Source of the DNA: Periconia sp. R9002
Taxonomy: Eukaryota > Ascomycota > Dothideomycetes > Pleosporales > Periconiaceae
Assembly: GCA_023627715.1 (NCBI GenBank)
Contig: JAMAHW010000003.1
Span: 372,001-436,000 of the forward strand
Direction: 5' to 3'
Length of the DNA stretch: 64,000 nt
Position numbers and translations under genes: made by a program. How positions within the stretch are numbered: position 1 is the first letter of the stretch; each line of letters starts with the position of its first letter. This document shows positions 48,774-61,323 of the stretch, piece after piece. Below the pieces are notes generated by a model. It was not told the DNA's origin. It searched no databases and saw only the letters and a list, made by a program, of their open reading frames with translations.

Positions 48774-50330
48774 TCACGGTCGGTAATACTGTCCGAAAAA
48801 CTCTCGCAGGTCCTTCGTCATATCCCCAGGACATTCCATGCACGCAAAGTGCCCACCATGATCCCTTTCTAACGAACACAGTCAGCATCCAAATCCAACC
48901 TCCACCCATCCACGGAACAAAAAAAAACTCACCTCTGAAGAATTTCAAATCCGTAGCCGTCGTCTCGACCCCGGCCTTGGGCGCAGGGAAAGCGTCATAG
49001 GGAAACGTGCTCACCCCCAACGGAACTCTAATCAGATTCTCCTCGCGCTTATTAAAGTCCGTGTACACCTCATGGCGCACGTTGTTGTAGTAGCACAGCA
49101 TCGACGTCATGATGGACGGCGGCGTGAAGAAGTACAAACTCAACGTCGTGCACACGTCGTTGAGGAACTGGTCATCTTCCAGCGTCGCGGTCCCTAGTTG
49201 CGGATCCGCCAGCTCGGCATACTTCTCCCCAACAAACATCATGATGCCCACAGGATGGTCGTTGAACGCGACGCCGATGGTTTGCGGGCGCGTCCGCATC
49301 TCGATCGCGTACCCCATGTGGCCCTCGTGGAGGGGCTTCCCCATCCACCACTGCGCCCTGTCCATGGCGGCTTGCTCTTTTTCGTCCATCTTGTAATCTT
49401 CGGGCGGTGCTCCGGGACACATGTTGGTATGGACTGCGAGACATGATTCGTACCGTCCCGACCCCAGCTCGCGAATCACCCAATGTCCCCAATCGCCAGC
49501 CTGTGCTGCATATTGCTTGTCTAAATCCCATAGGAAACAAATCAGTAAAGTTCAAACAACACCGTCGACAACCAACACAGCATTTGAGATCCCCACCCGC
49601 AAATCCCATACTGAGTAGTTCACGTTGATGACCTGGGAATAGCACTCACATCCCAACCTCTTCATCAACGCATCAAAAATCCTCGCCGTATCCTGCAGCG
49701 TCCATCCCCTAGGAGGTCCCTGCGACCAGCAAAACCCAGGCAGCGAAGGCACCACGAGATCGAAACTCGGCGCGTCCTCATCCTCTTCCTCAGGTTGAAG
49801 CAGCGGCTTCATGACATTCTGAAACCTACGCTCCTCACTCAGTCAGCTCTTCAATATCCTAACCAGTGAGAACCAAAAGAAAAATAACATACTCGTAAAA
49901 CGTCCCCGGCCACCCATGCACCATCAACAACGGCACCACCTTCCTCTCCTTCCCCCTCGCCCTCGCCCTCTCATGCACAAAATGCACCCTCAACCCCTCA
50001 ATCTCCGTCGTATAATGTTTCCACCCCGAGATTGCGCTCTGCGCGTCGGCCCACTGGTACGTGTGCGTCCAATGGTGGTAGAGTTTGGTGATCCAGTCCA
50101 TCGACGGTCCTACGTCACAAAACAGTAAACAATTCGTCAATCAACTAGTTCTGGGGAGTGTTGTTTGGGAGGGTAAAGGAGAAAAGTGTATACCCACCGT
50201 ACTCCCACCCCGCATCCGGAACAATAGGCTCACTGGGCAGTCTCGTATCGCGGAGTTTGCGGAAGAGACGATCGACTTCTTCGGGTGGGATGGTTGGGTT
50301 GAAAGGGGTGATATCTGTCGTCGTCGACAT
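48774..50330 (-). CDS. Microsomal-type epoxide hydrolase (alpha/beta hydrolase with EHN domain)
   Basis: Five exons (50330-50198, 50109-49893, 49825-49650, 49520-48933, 48868-48774) give 402 residues. The N-terminal EHN-type region starts ITPFNPTIPPEEVDRLFRKL and includes the W-E-Y-G and HHW turn. HGWPG near 109-113 is the oxyanion-hole motif. The nucleophile is Asp near 185 in AQAGDWGHW, and the catalytic His near 378 is in ERDHGGHFACMECP. The acid residue is not located with certainty. Such enzymes open epoxides to diols through an ester intermediate, in detoxification or in secondary metabolism. It lies about 18 kb from the PKS cluster with housekeeping genes between, so a link to that pathway is not supported. 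There is no N-terminal membrane anchor, unlike mammalian EPHX1. Confidence 0.9.
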
Positions 50331-50871
50331 CGTTTCTTCCTTTCTTCTCATTTTAAGCACACTTCAAGAAACAAACTTAGATTATATAAAAAAGAGGAAC
50401 ACGGAGAAGAAGTGTTATCTTGGTCAAAAGGAAAGTTGAAGAGAAGCAGGTATGTCAATGAACGAAGACAAGATATCACGAGCAAGGCAGTCATCCGACA
50501 AAATTAGAACAACAGGTACCATTTCATCATGGCAGAGTGAACTAGCGAGCTTGGGGAGCGAATCACTCGTAGACGGAAGGCATTAGCAGCGGAAGGCGTT
50601 TTTGCGGGGAATTACGCAATGCACATGCATCCGCTCTTAGTCTCCTCATGGCCGGAGCGAACTGACAACAAACAAACATCATTTCATCATTTGATAGGAT
50701 CAACGTACTAACAATACCTGCAAAAAAGAAAGGCAAAAACAGCAAAGGAGCTAAAAATGAACCCCCCAAAACCCAAGCAGCACGAATCCTTTTCCCCTTT
50801 TCTTAGCTACTCTCCTCAAAACCTACCCGACCAATATAAAAGCAGCAACCCACGTATACAAACAACTCCAA
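50331..50871. other. Spacer between epoxide hydrolase and kinase
   Basis: 540 bp, promoter of the hydrolase and 3' flank of the kinase, both on the minus strand. No gene is supported. Confidence 0.4.
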
Positions 50872-53800
50872 TCACGCGTTAACCGTAGTCACAAACTCCG
50901 ACCTCCCCGCCGCTGCAGTACCAGCAGCAGCACCACCCCCAGGAGCCGGTGCCGTAGTCGCCCTGGCAACAAGCCTCTCTTCAAGCTCCGGTAACGTGAA
51001 TTGGGGTCTACGGTACGTATACCCAATAAACGCGCCCTTTTTTCGAATCTCTAGAACATTGCGACCAACCTTGGGATCGCGGAGCAGCTTGTCGCGGGGC
51101 CTCCTCTTCTCCTTTTTGCGCTGGTGCTTGTGCTTCTTCTGCTTGGTGGTGTTAGTGGAGAGGCTGTTGTGGTTACTCCCGGTTTTCATCGATGGCAGCG
51201 GGGAGATAGCCTCAGCTACCGCGGACAAGTGAGCGACATGCTCGTTGGGGCCGGAATTGGTCTGATGTGCTGCGTCTGGCGTGCATGGAGGCGTCATCGA
51301 AGGTGGTGTGTAGTGCGGGCTTTTATCGTTCAAGCTCGAGGATGAATCGAGGTGATCAGAATCGCTCATGATATCCTCCTCGTCGTCAAAATACTTGGTA
51401 ATGGGCTGTCCATTGCGAATTCTGGGGATGAGCGGCGGCCGCATCAGGTGGATCGTTGACCATGAGATGTTGCGGAAGAAGGGGTGTTTGCGGATGTCTT
51501 CGGCATCATCAGGGAAGACTATCTGCATCGTCGAGGGCCCGTTTCGCATTTGCCTTGATGTAAAGAAATGGCGTTCTTGCAGGGTTCGGTCGTTCTCCCT
51601 GTAGCGCTTTGATGAGATTCGATGTTCCCTCTCATCCAGAAGCCGCATTATGAGATCGATGGCGGTGTTTGTTACGGGCTTCAAAGGTACGTATTCTCTA
51701 TTTGGTCGAGCGTAGCGTTGGTTTAGGGGAAATCGCAGGCAGTTCCTGTGATCCTACATCTACTCAGAAACTAGGTCGTAAAACGGGGGTAGAGCTTACA
51801 AGAATCCTGGCCTTGGTAGCTTGTCTATTCTCGTAGAAAAAAGGGGTGCTTCCATACAGGCACTATCGACATTAGCAATATGACAATGTGATAGTCATAG
51901 TACCACGACTGACTTCATAAAGAATGATCCCGATGCTCCACCAATCACATCTTCCATCATAACTCTCTCCACGGATGACTTCGGGCGCCATGTATTGACT
52001 TGTGCCTACAACGCTTCTGGCGAATTGACGCCTTTTGGTTCGATTCAACCAGTCTAAGATGGAACCGTTTGCCCCGTCGATTTTACTATCAAGCTTCTCT
52101 CTTGTGGGCGGCTTTCCATGCATGAGTTCAACAGCCTTGCGCTCCTCCTGCTTGTGAGACTCCTCGAGATCGAGATTATCGCCGTCGACATGCAAGTCTA
52201 AGTCATTCAACAGCCCATATCGCTGTTCGTTGTAATATGTTTGATTATGCATCCAGTGTCCGTCAAATGCCAATCCGAAATCCGAGATTTTGAGGTGACC
52301 AGACGCAGTGATGAGGAAGTTGTCGGGTTTGATGTCGCGGTGGATCCAATGCATCTTGTGTGCCTCTTCTATGGCCAGAATCATCTCGGCAACATACCAT
52401 TTGGCGACATTCTCATCCAAGATATCTTCACGCAATAGAAAACCAAGGAAGTCGCCTCCAATCATGTACTCCATTACAAGATAAAGGTTGATGTTGTCTT
52501 GAAAACTTGCCAGAAGAGGAACAACCCAACGTGAGTTTTCAGAAGCAACCAGAAAATCTCTTTCGGCGCGAAGATGCCCTTCTTGACTGTTGCGAAGCAT
52601 GTTGGATTTGCGAATGACCTTCATTGCGTAAACTTGTTTTTCTGGCTTGGGCAATGCGAAAGATGCGGATGGAGCGACACAACCATCCACATCGGAAACG
52701 TCGTCCGAGGTGACACCCTTTGCATCATTCAGGTTGCCCGTACAGTTACTTTTTTCGCGGACCAAACGAACAACTCCAAAACTTCCCTTTCCGAGAACCC
52801 TGACTATTTCATAGTTGGAAGCGTGTACTCCTCTGGCGTTCTGACGGGTGAGCGTCTTTGATTTGAGAACCCGTGTTTCGCGCAGATGGTTGCTTTCCGC
52901 TGCCAGCCACTGCTGTTTCTGCTCAAGACGCTTGTCGAAGGGTAAACCCAAGCAGAACATTTTTCGCTCCAAATGACGCCGACGTAGGGAGCGAGGGCTG
53001 GGTTTAGGCGATAGTAGAACGTCAAAGTGAGACTCTAGAAATATCTTCGTAGCGGCCGCCTTCTCCACTGTTACAACAGACGGTTCTGATATTCGGGGGG
53101 CGTCTTGATGTGGAAAAATAAGCCATTGGCTATCCATCTGCTCTGGGGTGGGCTCATAGATGGGTGAGCCTGCTGTCTGGGCATTGTTCCTTTGCTGCGT
53201 TCGCTGTGCAGTATCTGCCGAGCGGGGCCCTCGAGAAGATGTGAGAGAGGTAGGTGCTGTGGATTGATAACTCAATGGAGGGGTGCTGCCACCGGCGACG
53301 CTCAAGAGCTGTGAGGGCGATGCAGACGAGTTGCCCAATAGCTCATAAATCTCCTGGTCGTTGATTGCTTCCTCTACTTGCTGGCTAACATTCTTGGGAA
53401 GGACGGTGGGCCGCGCTTCTGTATTAGGACGGTAGATCACAGTGGGGTTTACCAACAAGCCTGGTGACGACTGTTGACTTAGTCGGCGCGACAATTCTGA
53501 AACTGATTTCTTTGTATCCAAGGTCTCCATACGTGTCTGTCCTTTTTTGGCCGAGGGATAAGACTCGCCATCAAACCCAATGGTATCAGTAATCTGAAGC
53601 GTCGACGAGGAAGGTATGAGCGAAGTCGACTGCTCGGCACATTGTCGTCTTGTGTTTGTGGCAGAACAGTGACGGAGTGTATCAGCGCTTCTTTTAGCGC
53701 TCAATTGAATGTCGTTGATGCTATTGATGTCGGTAGAGGCTTCTGGAGAGTATTTACGCCCAGGTATAGTCACGACAGGGCTCGCAACCAGTCCTTCATC

Positions 53801-53986
53801 AAATCAGCAAGGATCCTTTCACCGTTAGTGAGCCCAATAGTACGTACCTTTATTTCCACGAAAGATTGAGAGAACACGATCGAAAGCATGGTTCTCCAAG
53901 ATGCGGACCTTGGATTTCTCTCCTGAGCAACCTGTTCTTACCTTACGAAAGTCTCTCCTCTTTCTGGGGACAACGAAAGGAATCAT
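50872..53986 (-). CDS. NDR/LATS-like AGC serine/threonine kinase
   Basis: Exons 53986-53848, 53793-51914, 51862-51800 and 51753-50872 give 987 residues; another in-frame ATG sits at 54019. A Ser/Thr-rich N-terminal third precedes a basic helical segment (KRLEQKQQWLAAESNHLRET) in the place where NDR kinases bind Mob. The kinase domain starts near 374 with GKGSFGVV, then YAMKV with Lys near 438, HRDIKPDN near 532-539, DFG near 551-553 and GTSQYMAPE near 643. The stretch between DFG and APE has an insert of about 90 residues including YYNEQRY, as in NDR/LATS members but longer. A C-terminal extension carries DAEDIRKHPFFRNISW and RPPLIPRI. All catalytic residues are present. It probably acts in morphogenesis or growth signalling by family analogy; the orthologue is not fixed. 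Confidence 0.87.
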
Positions 53987-56245
53987 GCTGACGGCCGTAG
54001 TGCAAGAAACCAGAAACAATGATCAAGAAGAATAGGGGATTCGTAATCAGGCGTTGGGGGTGGGGGGTTGCTTTGCTTGAGGGTTGAAGAAGCGCTGACA
54101 ACAATTGGGAGGTAGGTTGACGATTTCATAGCATAACAGGAAGGGACGATCATGATGGCCTGTTTCCTTAGGTCATTTCTTTCCATCGCTGGTTGGTAGC
54201 GACCTGGAATAATCTAATTCTGGAAACAGCGTTCTCACTAGCGTCACCCGTCGAGCGTCTGCGGGTTGAGTGAGATGTGCCCTTTGCCTATTACTCTGAC
54301 GTCTCGCAAAAGACAGCACATACATGTGCGAGCGTACAATATAATCGAAGCTAGTTCGACGGTTCCTCGTTTCAAACCACAAAAAACAGAAAAACTAGCT
54401 GAGGGAGAACAAAAATCACAGTTACTCAGCGAGTCTTGTGCCTCGTGTTGACTAATGCTCTTGGTTTGTTCATATTATGCATACGCAACGGAACAGATAG
54501 GCTCAACATGCAGTTATTGAAAAGCGTGATAAGAATTTGTGATTTTTTTTAACACAGCGCTGACTTGGATATTTTTAGCGACAGTATTGCATTCATGATG
54601 AGTAGTGATGCATTTGGGATGTATTGTTATCTTTTATTTGGGTCGAAATGAGTGGAGTTCCCGAAACTAGTTGATGCAGCTAGACAAGCTGAAAGACACC
54701 CCGTTACCATCGTTGTCGTTAGGTTCATCATCGAGGCTGCGATGCTGCACCATCCATAATAAGCACTACAAAAGAGGCTCATATTACGGGGATTCGGACG
54801 AACCAGTCCGGCTCCTTGGCGACGGAAAAAAATGTCTCACGCCCAGGAGACTGCGGCTCTGGGAGTGGTTTTACTTATACGGGTGACCTTTTTTATGGCT
54901 GATGCTGCAGCTTGTCAGGGCTCTGTGGCATGACGAGTGCCCATTTGTGGAGCAGTGGTGAGGTGTTGCTTGCCACAATTCTCTTTGTCTAGACCGTACC
55001 GACATTTTCTCAGTTAAAAGAGGTAGGGGATGTGCAATTGGACATGTTCGGCGTCTTGTTGTAGAATCGTGGAAGAACATAGGAATCTTGTTATTTGAGT
55101 TTACTAGGCCGAAGCCTTGTCAATCACAGAAGTGGACATTCCACTCTTGTTTCCTTTGAGACGCAAGGATTTTGCAGCAGCACAGCCTGCGGCACGGCCC
55201 GCTAGATGCATAGAACCGCCTGCATCACACAGACAACATCTGTGATGAATGCAAACATGTTCGACTATACAAATCTTCTCGTTAGACTACTGTTCTCCTG
55301 TGGCATTTGAACAAAAAATCTTGCGATAACTATCACATTAGACTTTCCTATCACACTACAATAATATATGTTCTTCTAATCCCTTAGTTCTTCATTGGGG
55401 AGCATTTCAGCCCCCAGCTGAAGAAACTCTGATGTACCAATGCGTAGTCAGACGCTGGATCCTATACAGCTGACTAGCAAGAAACATAGTAATCTAGTGC
55501 GCCGAGTCACTTGCTATGCTCATAGGCTACGCATGAAAATTAAACCTTCTATCTTGGACTGCTCTGACTAGGCGTCCTAAGCAATTGAAAAGGTGTAAAA
55601 TAGATTATACAGTAGACTAACACAGACTTAGTGCAGCACTACTTTAGGTGAGTGAATAAGCATTCAGCTGTACACTACGCTGCAAGTGGCGGTGCATTCT
55701 AGCTATCTGCAGGATTGCGGCACATGCAGCCAATATAGAATGCTTTGCAGAACTTCAAACAACCATTGCATCACTTACAGAAAGGGAAAATACGAGGTTG
55801 CTAGATTTTATTGGCGTGCGTTGTTGTAGTTACTTCGTTTTTTGCGCATAATGGGATTGCACCGATCAATTGCGAAGAAAACACTTTTGATTTGCGCATA
55901 TTGGATACTGGTCGATGACTTGGTCACCATTGCTTGTATTAGCCCGGCTTATTCGGCCCCCTTGAAGGTTCCTATCTATTTGCAATAGGAAGCGGCACAG
56001 TTAAGGCGATGCGCTCCGGCCTTAGTATCACTGAGGCTGGGACATTGAAACTCAGCATATGTTACTGAGGCTGGGGCATCGCAAGTCAGGAGTTGTGCGC
56101 GCCTTAACCTACAATTATGAAGATTATAAAGTAGGTGCAATCTCTGCGCCAGTTCAACATCATCACTTTTTCACTGCGCTTGTCCTGACCATCAACTCCT
56201 CATATTTCCTCATATTTCCTTATATTCATCTTTTTTTGATTATCT
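53987..56245. other. 2.2-kb region without an intact gene
   Basis: I find no complete gene. On the minus strand at 55221-55104 about 38 codons read like the C-terminal end of a real protein (GGSMHLAGRAAG then AAAKS and a TAG stop), preceded by a GATGCAG that could be an acceptor, but nothing upstream can be joined to it. A near-duplicated stretch of about 26 bp occurs at about 56029-56055 and 56064-56090 (TACTGAGGCTGGG words). Confidence 0.4.
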
Positions 56246-56520
56246 ACTCATTTCCTCTTTCTATTATCTACTCATCTACTCATCTACTCATCTTCTCTTN
56301 NNNNNNNNNNNNNNNNNNNNNNNNNNNNNNNNNNNNNNNNNNNNNNNNNNNNNNNNNNNNNNNNNNNNNNNNNNNNNNNNNNNNNNNNNNNNNNNNNNNT
56401 CTATTATCTACTCATCTACTCATCTTCTCTTTCTATTATCTACTCATCTACTCATCTTCTCTTTCTATTATCTACTCATCTACTCATCTTCTCTTTCTAT
56501 TATCTACTTATCTCCTGGTT
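56246..56520. repeat. 32-bp pyrimidine-rich minisatellite interrupted by an assembly gap
   Basis: Units of the form TCTATTATCTACTCATCTAC followed by TCATCTTCTCTT (32 bp) repeat tandemly on both sides of a run of 100 N at 56300-56399. At least four copies are visible to the right. The exactly 100-N gap suggests an array of unknown true length that could not be assembled. It ends 25 bp before the start codon of the peptidase gene. Confidence 0.9.
56300..56399. other. Assembly gap (100 N)
   Basis: One hundred unknown bases inside the minisatellite; length is probably a placeholder. Confidence 0.98.
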
Positions 56521-56545
56521 TAATTTTATCTGCTCATCATTCAAC

Positions 56546-58193
56546 ATGGCGGTGAAAGATACGTTGCTATCCCTTTCCTTGATTATGGGGTTTGCAAGCG
56601 TGGGTTACGGGGCGCCTCTGAAGAACGTCGAAGTCCGAAATACGACCATGGCGTATGATTTCGACAGTATCGAGCCTTCCAGAGAGCTTAATTGGCAGCC
56701 ATGCTTCGAATCGTTCAAGTGTACGAAACTCACGGTTCCACTGCAATACGACGATCCTGAGCAAGGCGACATCGATATTGCGTACATCAGATACGACTCG
56801 AAGAATGGTACCGGGCAGGATATTCTTTACAATCCAGGTATGAAATGAAACTCACAATAATTTCGCTATTTTGCTGATAATCATTGTAGGCGGTCCAGGT
56901 ATGTCTGGAATCTCTAGCTTGATTAGTTGGATCGATCAATTCACCGAGGTTTTTGGAAGTGAATACAATTTTGTTAGTTTCGACCCTCGAGGTGTAAACA
57001 ACAGCGGACCGCTTTTATCCTGTGGGAACTCAAGCAACTCACATCAACCACCGGCGCCAATCAATGTGCTATGGGCGCAATCCAAAGCCGACGGTGAATC
57101 CTGCACCGAATATAACGCCAATACTAGGGCAAAATTCATGGGCACCGTTGCAAACGTGCAAGACATGATAACCTTCACCGAACTCCAAGCAAAAGCCAAT
57201 AATAAGGATCCCGCAGAGGAAAAGATTTGGTATTATGGCATTTCCTATGGAACGCGAATTGGACATACTCTTGCAGCTCTGTATCCAGATCGACTAGGCC
57301 GTGTCATCTTGGATTCAAATACGGATAGTGTCTCACGTTACGAGGGATACGATCCGGCATCGCTTACTGACGTCAATACACTGTATGAATACTTCTTCGA
57401 ATGGTGTGCCGAAGCGGGTTCAGATCTATGCCCCTTGGCTACCAATTCGACTACTGCTTCTGACATTCGGGATCGCTATGATGCTGTCCTCGAGGCACTT
57501 GAAAACGAACCTGCTATCATGTCGGATACCCATGAAATCGTCACGCGCTACGATGTAGAGGACAAGAATTTCGACCAAGCATATCTCCCTTCGGAGGGCT
57601 TCTATGCCATCGCAAGACTGGTCGCAGATATTGAGGAAGGGAACCTGACTGAAGCAAGTTTTCCTAAAAAACATGACGATTCGTTAGGAGACGCTACGAA
57701 TATGGTCAATTGCATCGATGCTGCCGGAAATTATCCCTTCGAGACACTTAGAGATTACGAAGACTCTGTAAACGCTTTACGCAGCTCTACGAGTTACTAC
57801 TGGTGGTCTGGCTTCGCTTTGTCGGAGGGGTTATCATGCAACGGCATGAACATTATCCCACCCGAGTCACAAATTTTCCCAGGTTTCAACGTGACGGAAA
57901 CCAGCATCCCCATCCTATTCATCAACAATATGGGCGACTTAATCACGCCGATAAAGTCGGCCGATAAGATGTCTGAATACTTTCTAGGATCTAGGGTGTT
58001 GGCTGTGGATGCACCTGGCCACAGTTTTACTGGTACAGGAAGCGAATGTGTTAATGAGTACGCAAGGGCATATCTAAAGGACGGTTCATTACCTACAGAG
58101 AGTACTACCTGCGGCGTTGACAAAACGCCGGCCCAAATTTTCGCGAATGGGAAAATTGTCTTTAACATATCACCCTCGGCAGGCGAGGAGTAA
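56546..58193 (+). CDS. Secreted TAP-like serine peptidase (alpha/beta hydrolase)
   Basis: Exons 56546-56837 and 56890-58193 give 531 residues. The first 23 residues form a signal peptide ending AGYGA-like (ASVGYGAP). NPGGPGMSG is the oxyanion-side motif of prolyl/tripeptidyl aminopeptidase-like hydrolases and is split by the 52-bp intron. FDPRGVNNSGP follows. The nucleophile is Ser near 216 in YYGISYGTRIG; the acid is probably Asp in NNMGDLITP, and the His is in DAPGHSFTG of the C-terminal TAP domain. Several N-glycosylation sequons occur (NTT, NVT, NNS). It probably removes N-terminal peptides outside the cell. The start is supported by the signal peptide. The minisatellite abuts its promoter. 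Confidence 0.9.
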
Positions 58194-59362
58194 AACCGAT
58201 GCGTACCATTGGACAGGTATCCTTCTTCTATTACGAACATATCTCTTCTGTATAAACTTGGAGTTGGCGCTTCTTAATAAGAAATAATGATAATATGATC
58301 ATGTCCAAATATCACTGCCTTTGCACCAGACATTCATGATGCCTTGAGTGACTAGTAGCTATTGTTGAGGCACAGCATGCACGCACACGGAAACCAAAAA
58401 CCCAACTTGATTATTGAAATACACATTCATTCTGACTCGACCACTGTAATTCCCTGACCTGTAAAAAAGGAGACCGGAAATCACCATCACTTCACCACCA
58501 TTTCAATCGCTGACCCAAAGCCTCGCCCCTCAATCAGTCCCATCACCTCTGCAACGCCTAAGCCTCAGAACTCAGAGAAAGCCCATTCTAACCTCTCAAC
58601 GATCAGAGAAATCAGTGTCAAAGCCTCCACCGGACCCACATACCCACGCAATTAGTAGAAATTGCAAAGACCTCCAGCGGTCTCCTCCAGTTTCCTCGCT
58701 GCGCAATCTCAAATACAAGTGTCAGGTCTGTCCAGGCGCATCGCCTTATCTGATGATCCAAAAACCCGCACGTACCTCCTCGCTGGGCGCGTGTAAGTTT
58801 GCCTTTTTCTACTCAGGTAAGTCGGCTGAAGTCGATGCGGTGAAGTGATGATAGGGGTTTATGTTGCCGCGGTAAGCGTGCCAGAGGGAAGAAGTTGACG
58901 GCAAGGCTGTTTTTCACGGTGTGTCAGGTGCTATATTCGCGGCATCGGGTTGGCTTGATATGATCATAGTTGGCACGTAGGCGTACTACGATTCCGCCCA
59001 TCGCTGCCGGTAGTTCTCAGTCGGAGGTTCTAGCCAAATCGTTGTGCGGTACAGCTGTTTTGTTTTACGCGTCAGGGAAAGTCTATTGGGAAGCATTGCT
59101 TTGCATGCATGACTTCGGTTGCCTTCTTAACAACATCATTGGCAGTGTGGCTGCCGAGATTCTGCAAGCCCCTCCACAGGTCCTTTGTAATGTTTGATAG
59201 CCCATGAAATCCTTCACCGGTCTCTCGTCTTTGTGTATATAAAGACTTTCTTTTCTAATAGTACAAATAATCAAGTTTTGCCCAAGTCTTGATCCAGTAC
59301 GAGTCTTAAAAGACATCCCAGTTGAAGCAGTTATTTCTCAACTTGCACTTTATATTGTCCAT
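58194..59362. other. 1.2-kb spacer
   Basis: No supported gene. It contains the 3' UTR of the peptidase gene and the promoter of the next gene. A C-rich stretch lies at 58480-58640. Confidence 0.4.
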
Positions 59363-61323
59363 ATGTCTGAACCAATAAGCCTCTTTGCAGGCGTTATCGA
59401 GATCACCGCATTCGTATCCCTTGTTGCAAAATGGATCATCAGATGCAAGAATCACAAGGACTTGCTAGAAGCCCTTAACAGCAGGCTAAGAGGCATTGAA
59501 TATGTAAACACCCGGTGGAGTTTCTGCTAGACGGTATATGAGAGCTCACAATTCCAGGCCAGCCAAATGGTACGTCGCGTCAAGGAGTCGTGGGAAGGCG
59601 GGACAGAGGCTCGTGGCTATCTAGGCGAGGCATCTGCGTCACAAGTCAGGTCCCCACGTCATTTAGATGCCAAGATTGAAATTCTTGTAAAGCAATGTTC
59701 GCAAGAATTTGAGAGCCTTATTGCACGTCTCAGAAAGGCCCTGCCGTTGGAATCTGCGGGAGAACAGAAACAAGGTGTGCTTTGGAAGGTTAAGGTCCGC
59801 ATCTACAAGACATGGAGCATCATTGAACTGCCTATAAAGGCGCCGCAGCTGAACGAATTAATATCAGCGACAGAAAGTATGGAGTCATCTCTTCAATTCA
59901 TACTGGTCGGTTTGTTGTTACACCGACATGATATCCAGTAAGTTTAGGCTTTCACCTCAAGCTATCTACTTAGCCACACTTTCCTGAAACTGACTATTCA
60001 AGGGCGGTTCAACATGAAAAGATGTTAGAAGAGATGAACAAAAATCTCGAACGTCAATCAGAGGTATTGAGGAGGTCTGAACAGCGTCTTGATGAATGCC
60101 TGACGCCGGCAAGCACAAAGAAAAGCAGAACAATTGGTGAAAAGATTCGCTCATTTCCCAAATTCTATCAGCGGGGTTCCACAGGCAGTGGACAGACCGA
60201 ACCCGAAAACCAAGTATTGCGCGATGTTTCTCGAAATGAGTTTCGTCACGATGATACGACAGACGAGGGAGTTTTGCTCGTGATCGACGAGCGCGAAGAC
60301 ATTCAGGAATTCTTGTCAAAGATCCCAAATGTAGAATTCGACAATCACGTTCTGCACCAGACCGAAATTGTTCCAGGTTCTCCCAGGTCCCCGAAGAGTT
60401 TTGGCTCTCGCCCTTCATCCATCGGGGAAGGCTCAATACTGTCTGTTCCGAGTGATGATAATGAAGTATGGGACTTTGGTCTTGAAGAAGTACCCAAAGA
60501 AGCCAAAGAACCACTGTGTTATGACTCCAGTGATTTGGATGTCCACTCCGCATCGCGAATTTTCATAGACACTAACATCGATCTATCTCTTTGTTTCCGC
60601 TCCGATCCTGAAGTGTGGAAGTTCTGCACAAAAACTTTATTACTTTGCGAAGATGGCAAGGCAACTTTTGCACTGCAGAATCCCTGCCCGGCAAATTGCG
60701 AGCACATATCTATTCAGATCGGATCAGCAGCGCTTTTGGACACGCTCGAAATGCCGCAAACGATCGATGTCTCTCTCTGCGATATACCAGAGGCCGGGTC
60801 ATCTTCTGCGACTATGGCTGATCAACTATCCTTCATTCAAGTCCGAGCTTGGAACCAGTGTAAATCTGAAGTTCGCACTAAGATTGTTCCAAGCCACAAT
60901 GAAATGGGATGGGTTTATGAAGGGTATGAGCTATCAATTGCCGCAGACACAGTGCAATCGAGCACAGGGGAAAATGGCGAAAGTGGAGCAGACAGCGATA
61001 GAGAGCAAACCTCAGAGCAAACCTCGGAGCCAGCAGAACAAGACCAAGAACCAGAGGGAAATGAAGAGGAAGGTGGAGATAAGAGAAACCCCGACTCCGC
61101 AGACGAGAGACGAAGACTGGGCCCGTTCAGTAGCATTCCTTGCTTTTTCTGCCAACAGGATGCCCTGAATCCTAGATGGAGCGGAGCCGGTCGCACTGGA
61201 TTCCTCGTGGGAAGCAACACATCTTGTCGGATAACATGCGAGCGATGTAAAGACAGCACCTGGATATCCGCAATGACATGGGGACCTTCAGTTCCTGGAG
61301 GAGCATGGTTCACGCAGGGTTGA
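59363..61323 (+). CDS. Protein with fungal HeLo-like/STAND N-terminal domain and Cys-rich C-terminus
   Basis: Three exons (59363-59503, 59558-59937, 60003-61323) give 613 residues. The N-terminus MSEPISLFAGVIEITAFVSLV followed by helices (LLEALNSRLRGIEY, LESLI-like ARLRKAL) resembles the N-terminal domain that heads many fungal STAND and incompatibility proteins. A coiled coil follows (HEKMLEEMNKNLERQSEVLRRSEQRL). The centre is acidic and Ser-rich. The C-terminus has CFFCQQDALNPRW and CRITCERCKDSTW, two Cys pairs that could bind zinc. No NACHT, NB-ARC, WD40 or ankyrin repeats follow, so it is not a full STAND receptor. A role in cell-fate or self/non-self signalling is inference from the N-domain only. 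Confidence 0.72.

Noticed and set aside
48774..50330. Epoxide hydrolase as part of the PKS cluster
   Set aside because: NEDD8, the kinase-like gene and the TBC gene lie between, and there is no sign of shared control.
56246..56520. CRISPR array
   Set aside because: Units are contiguous tandem copies without unique spacers, and the genome is eukaryotic.
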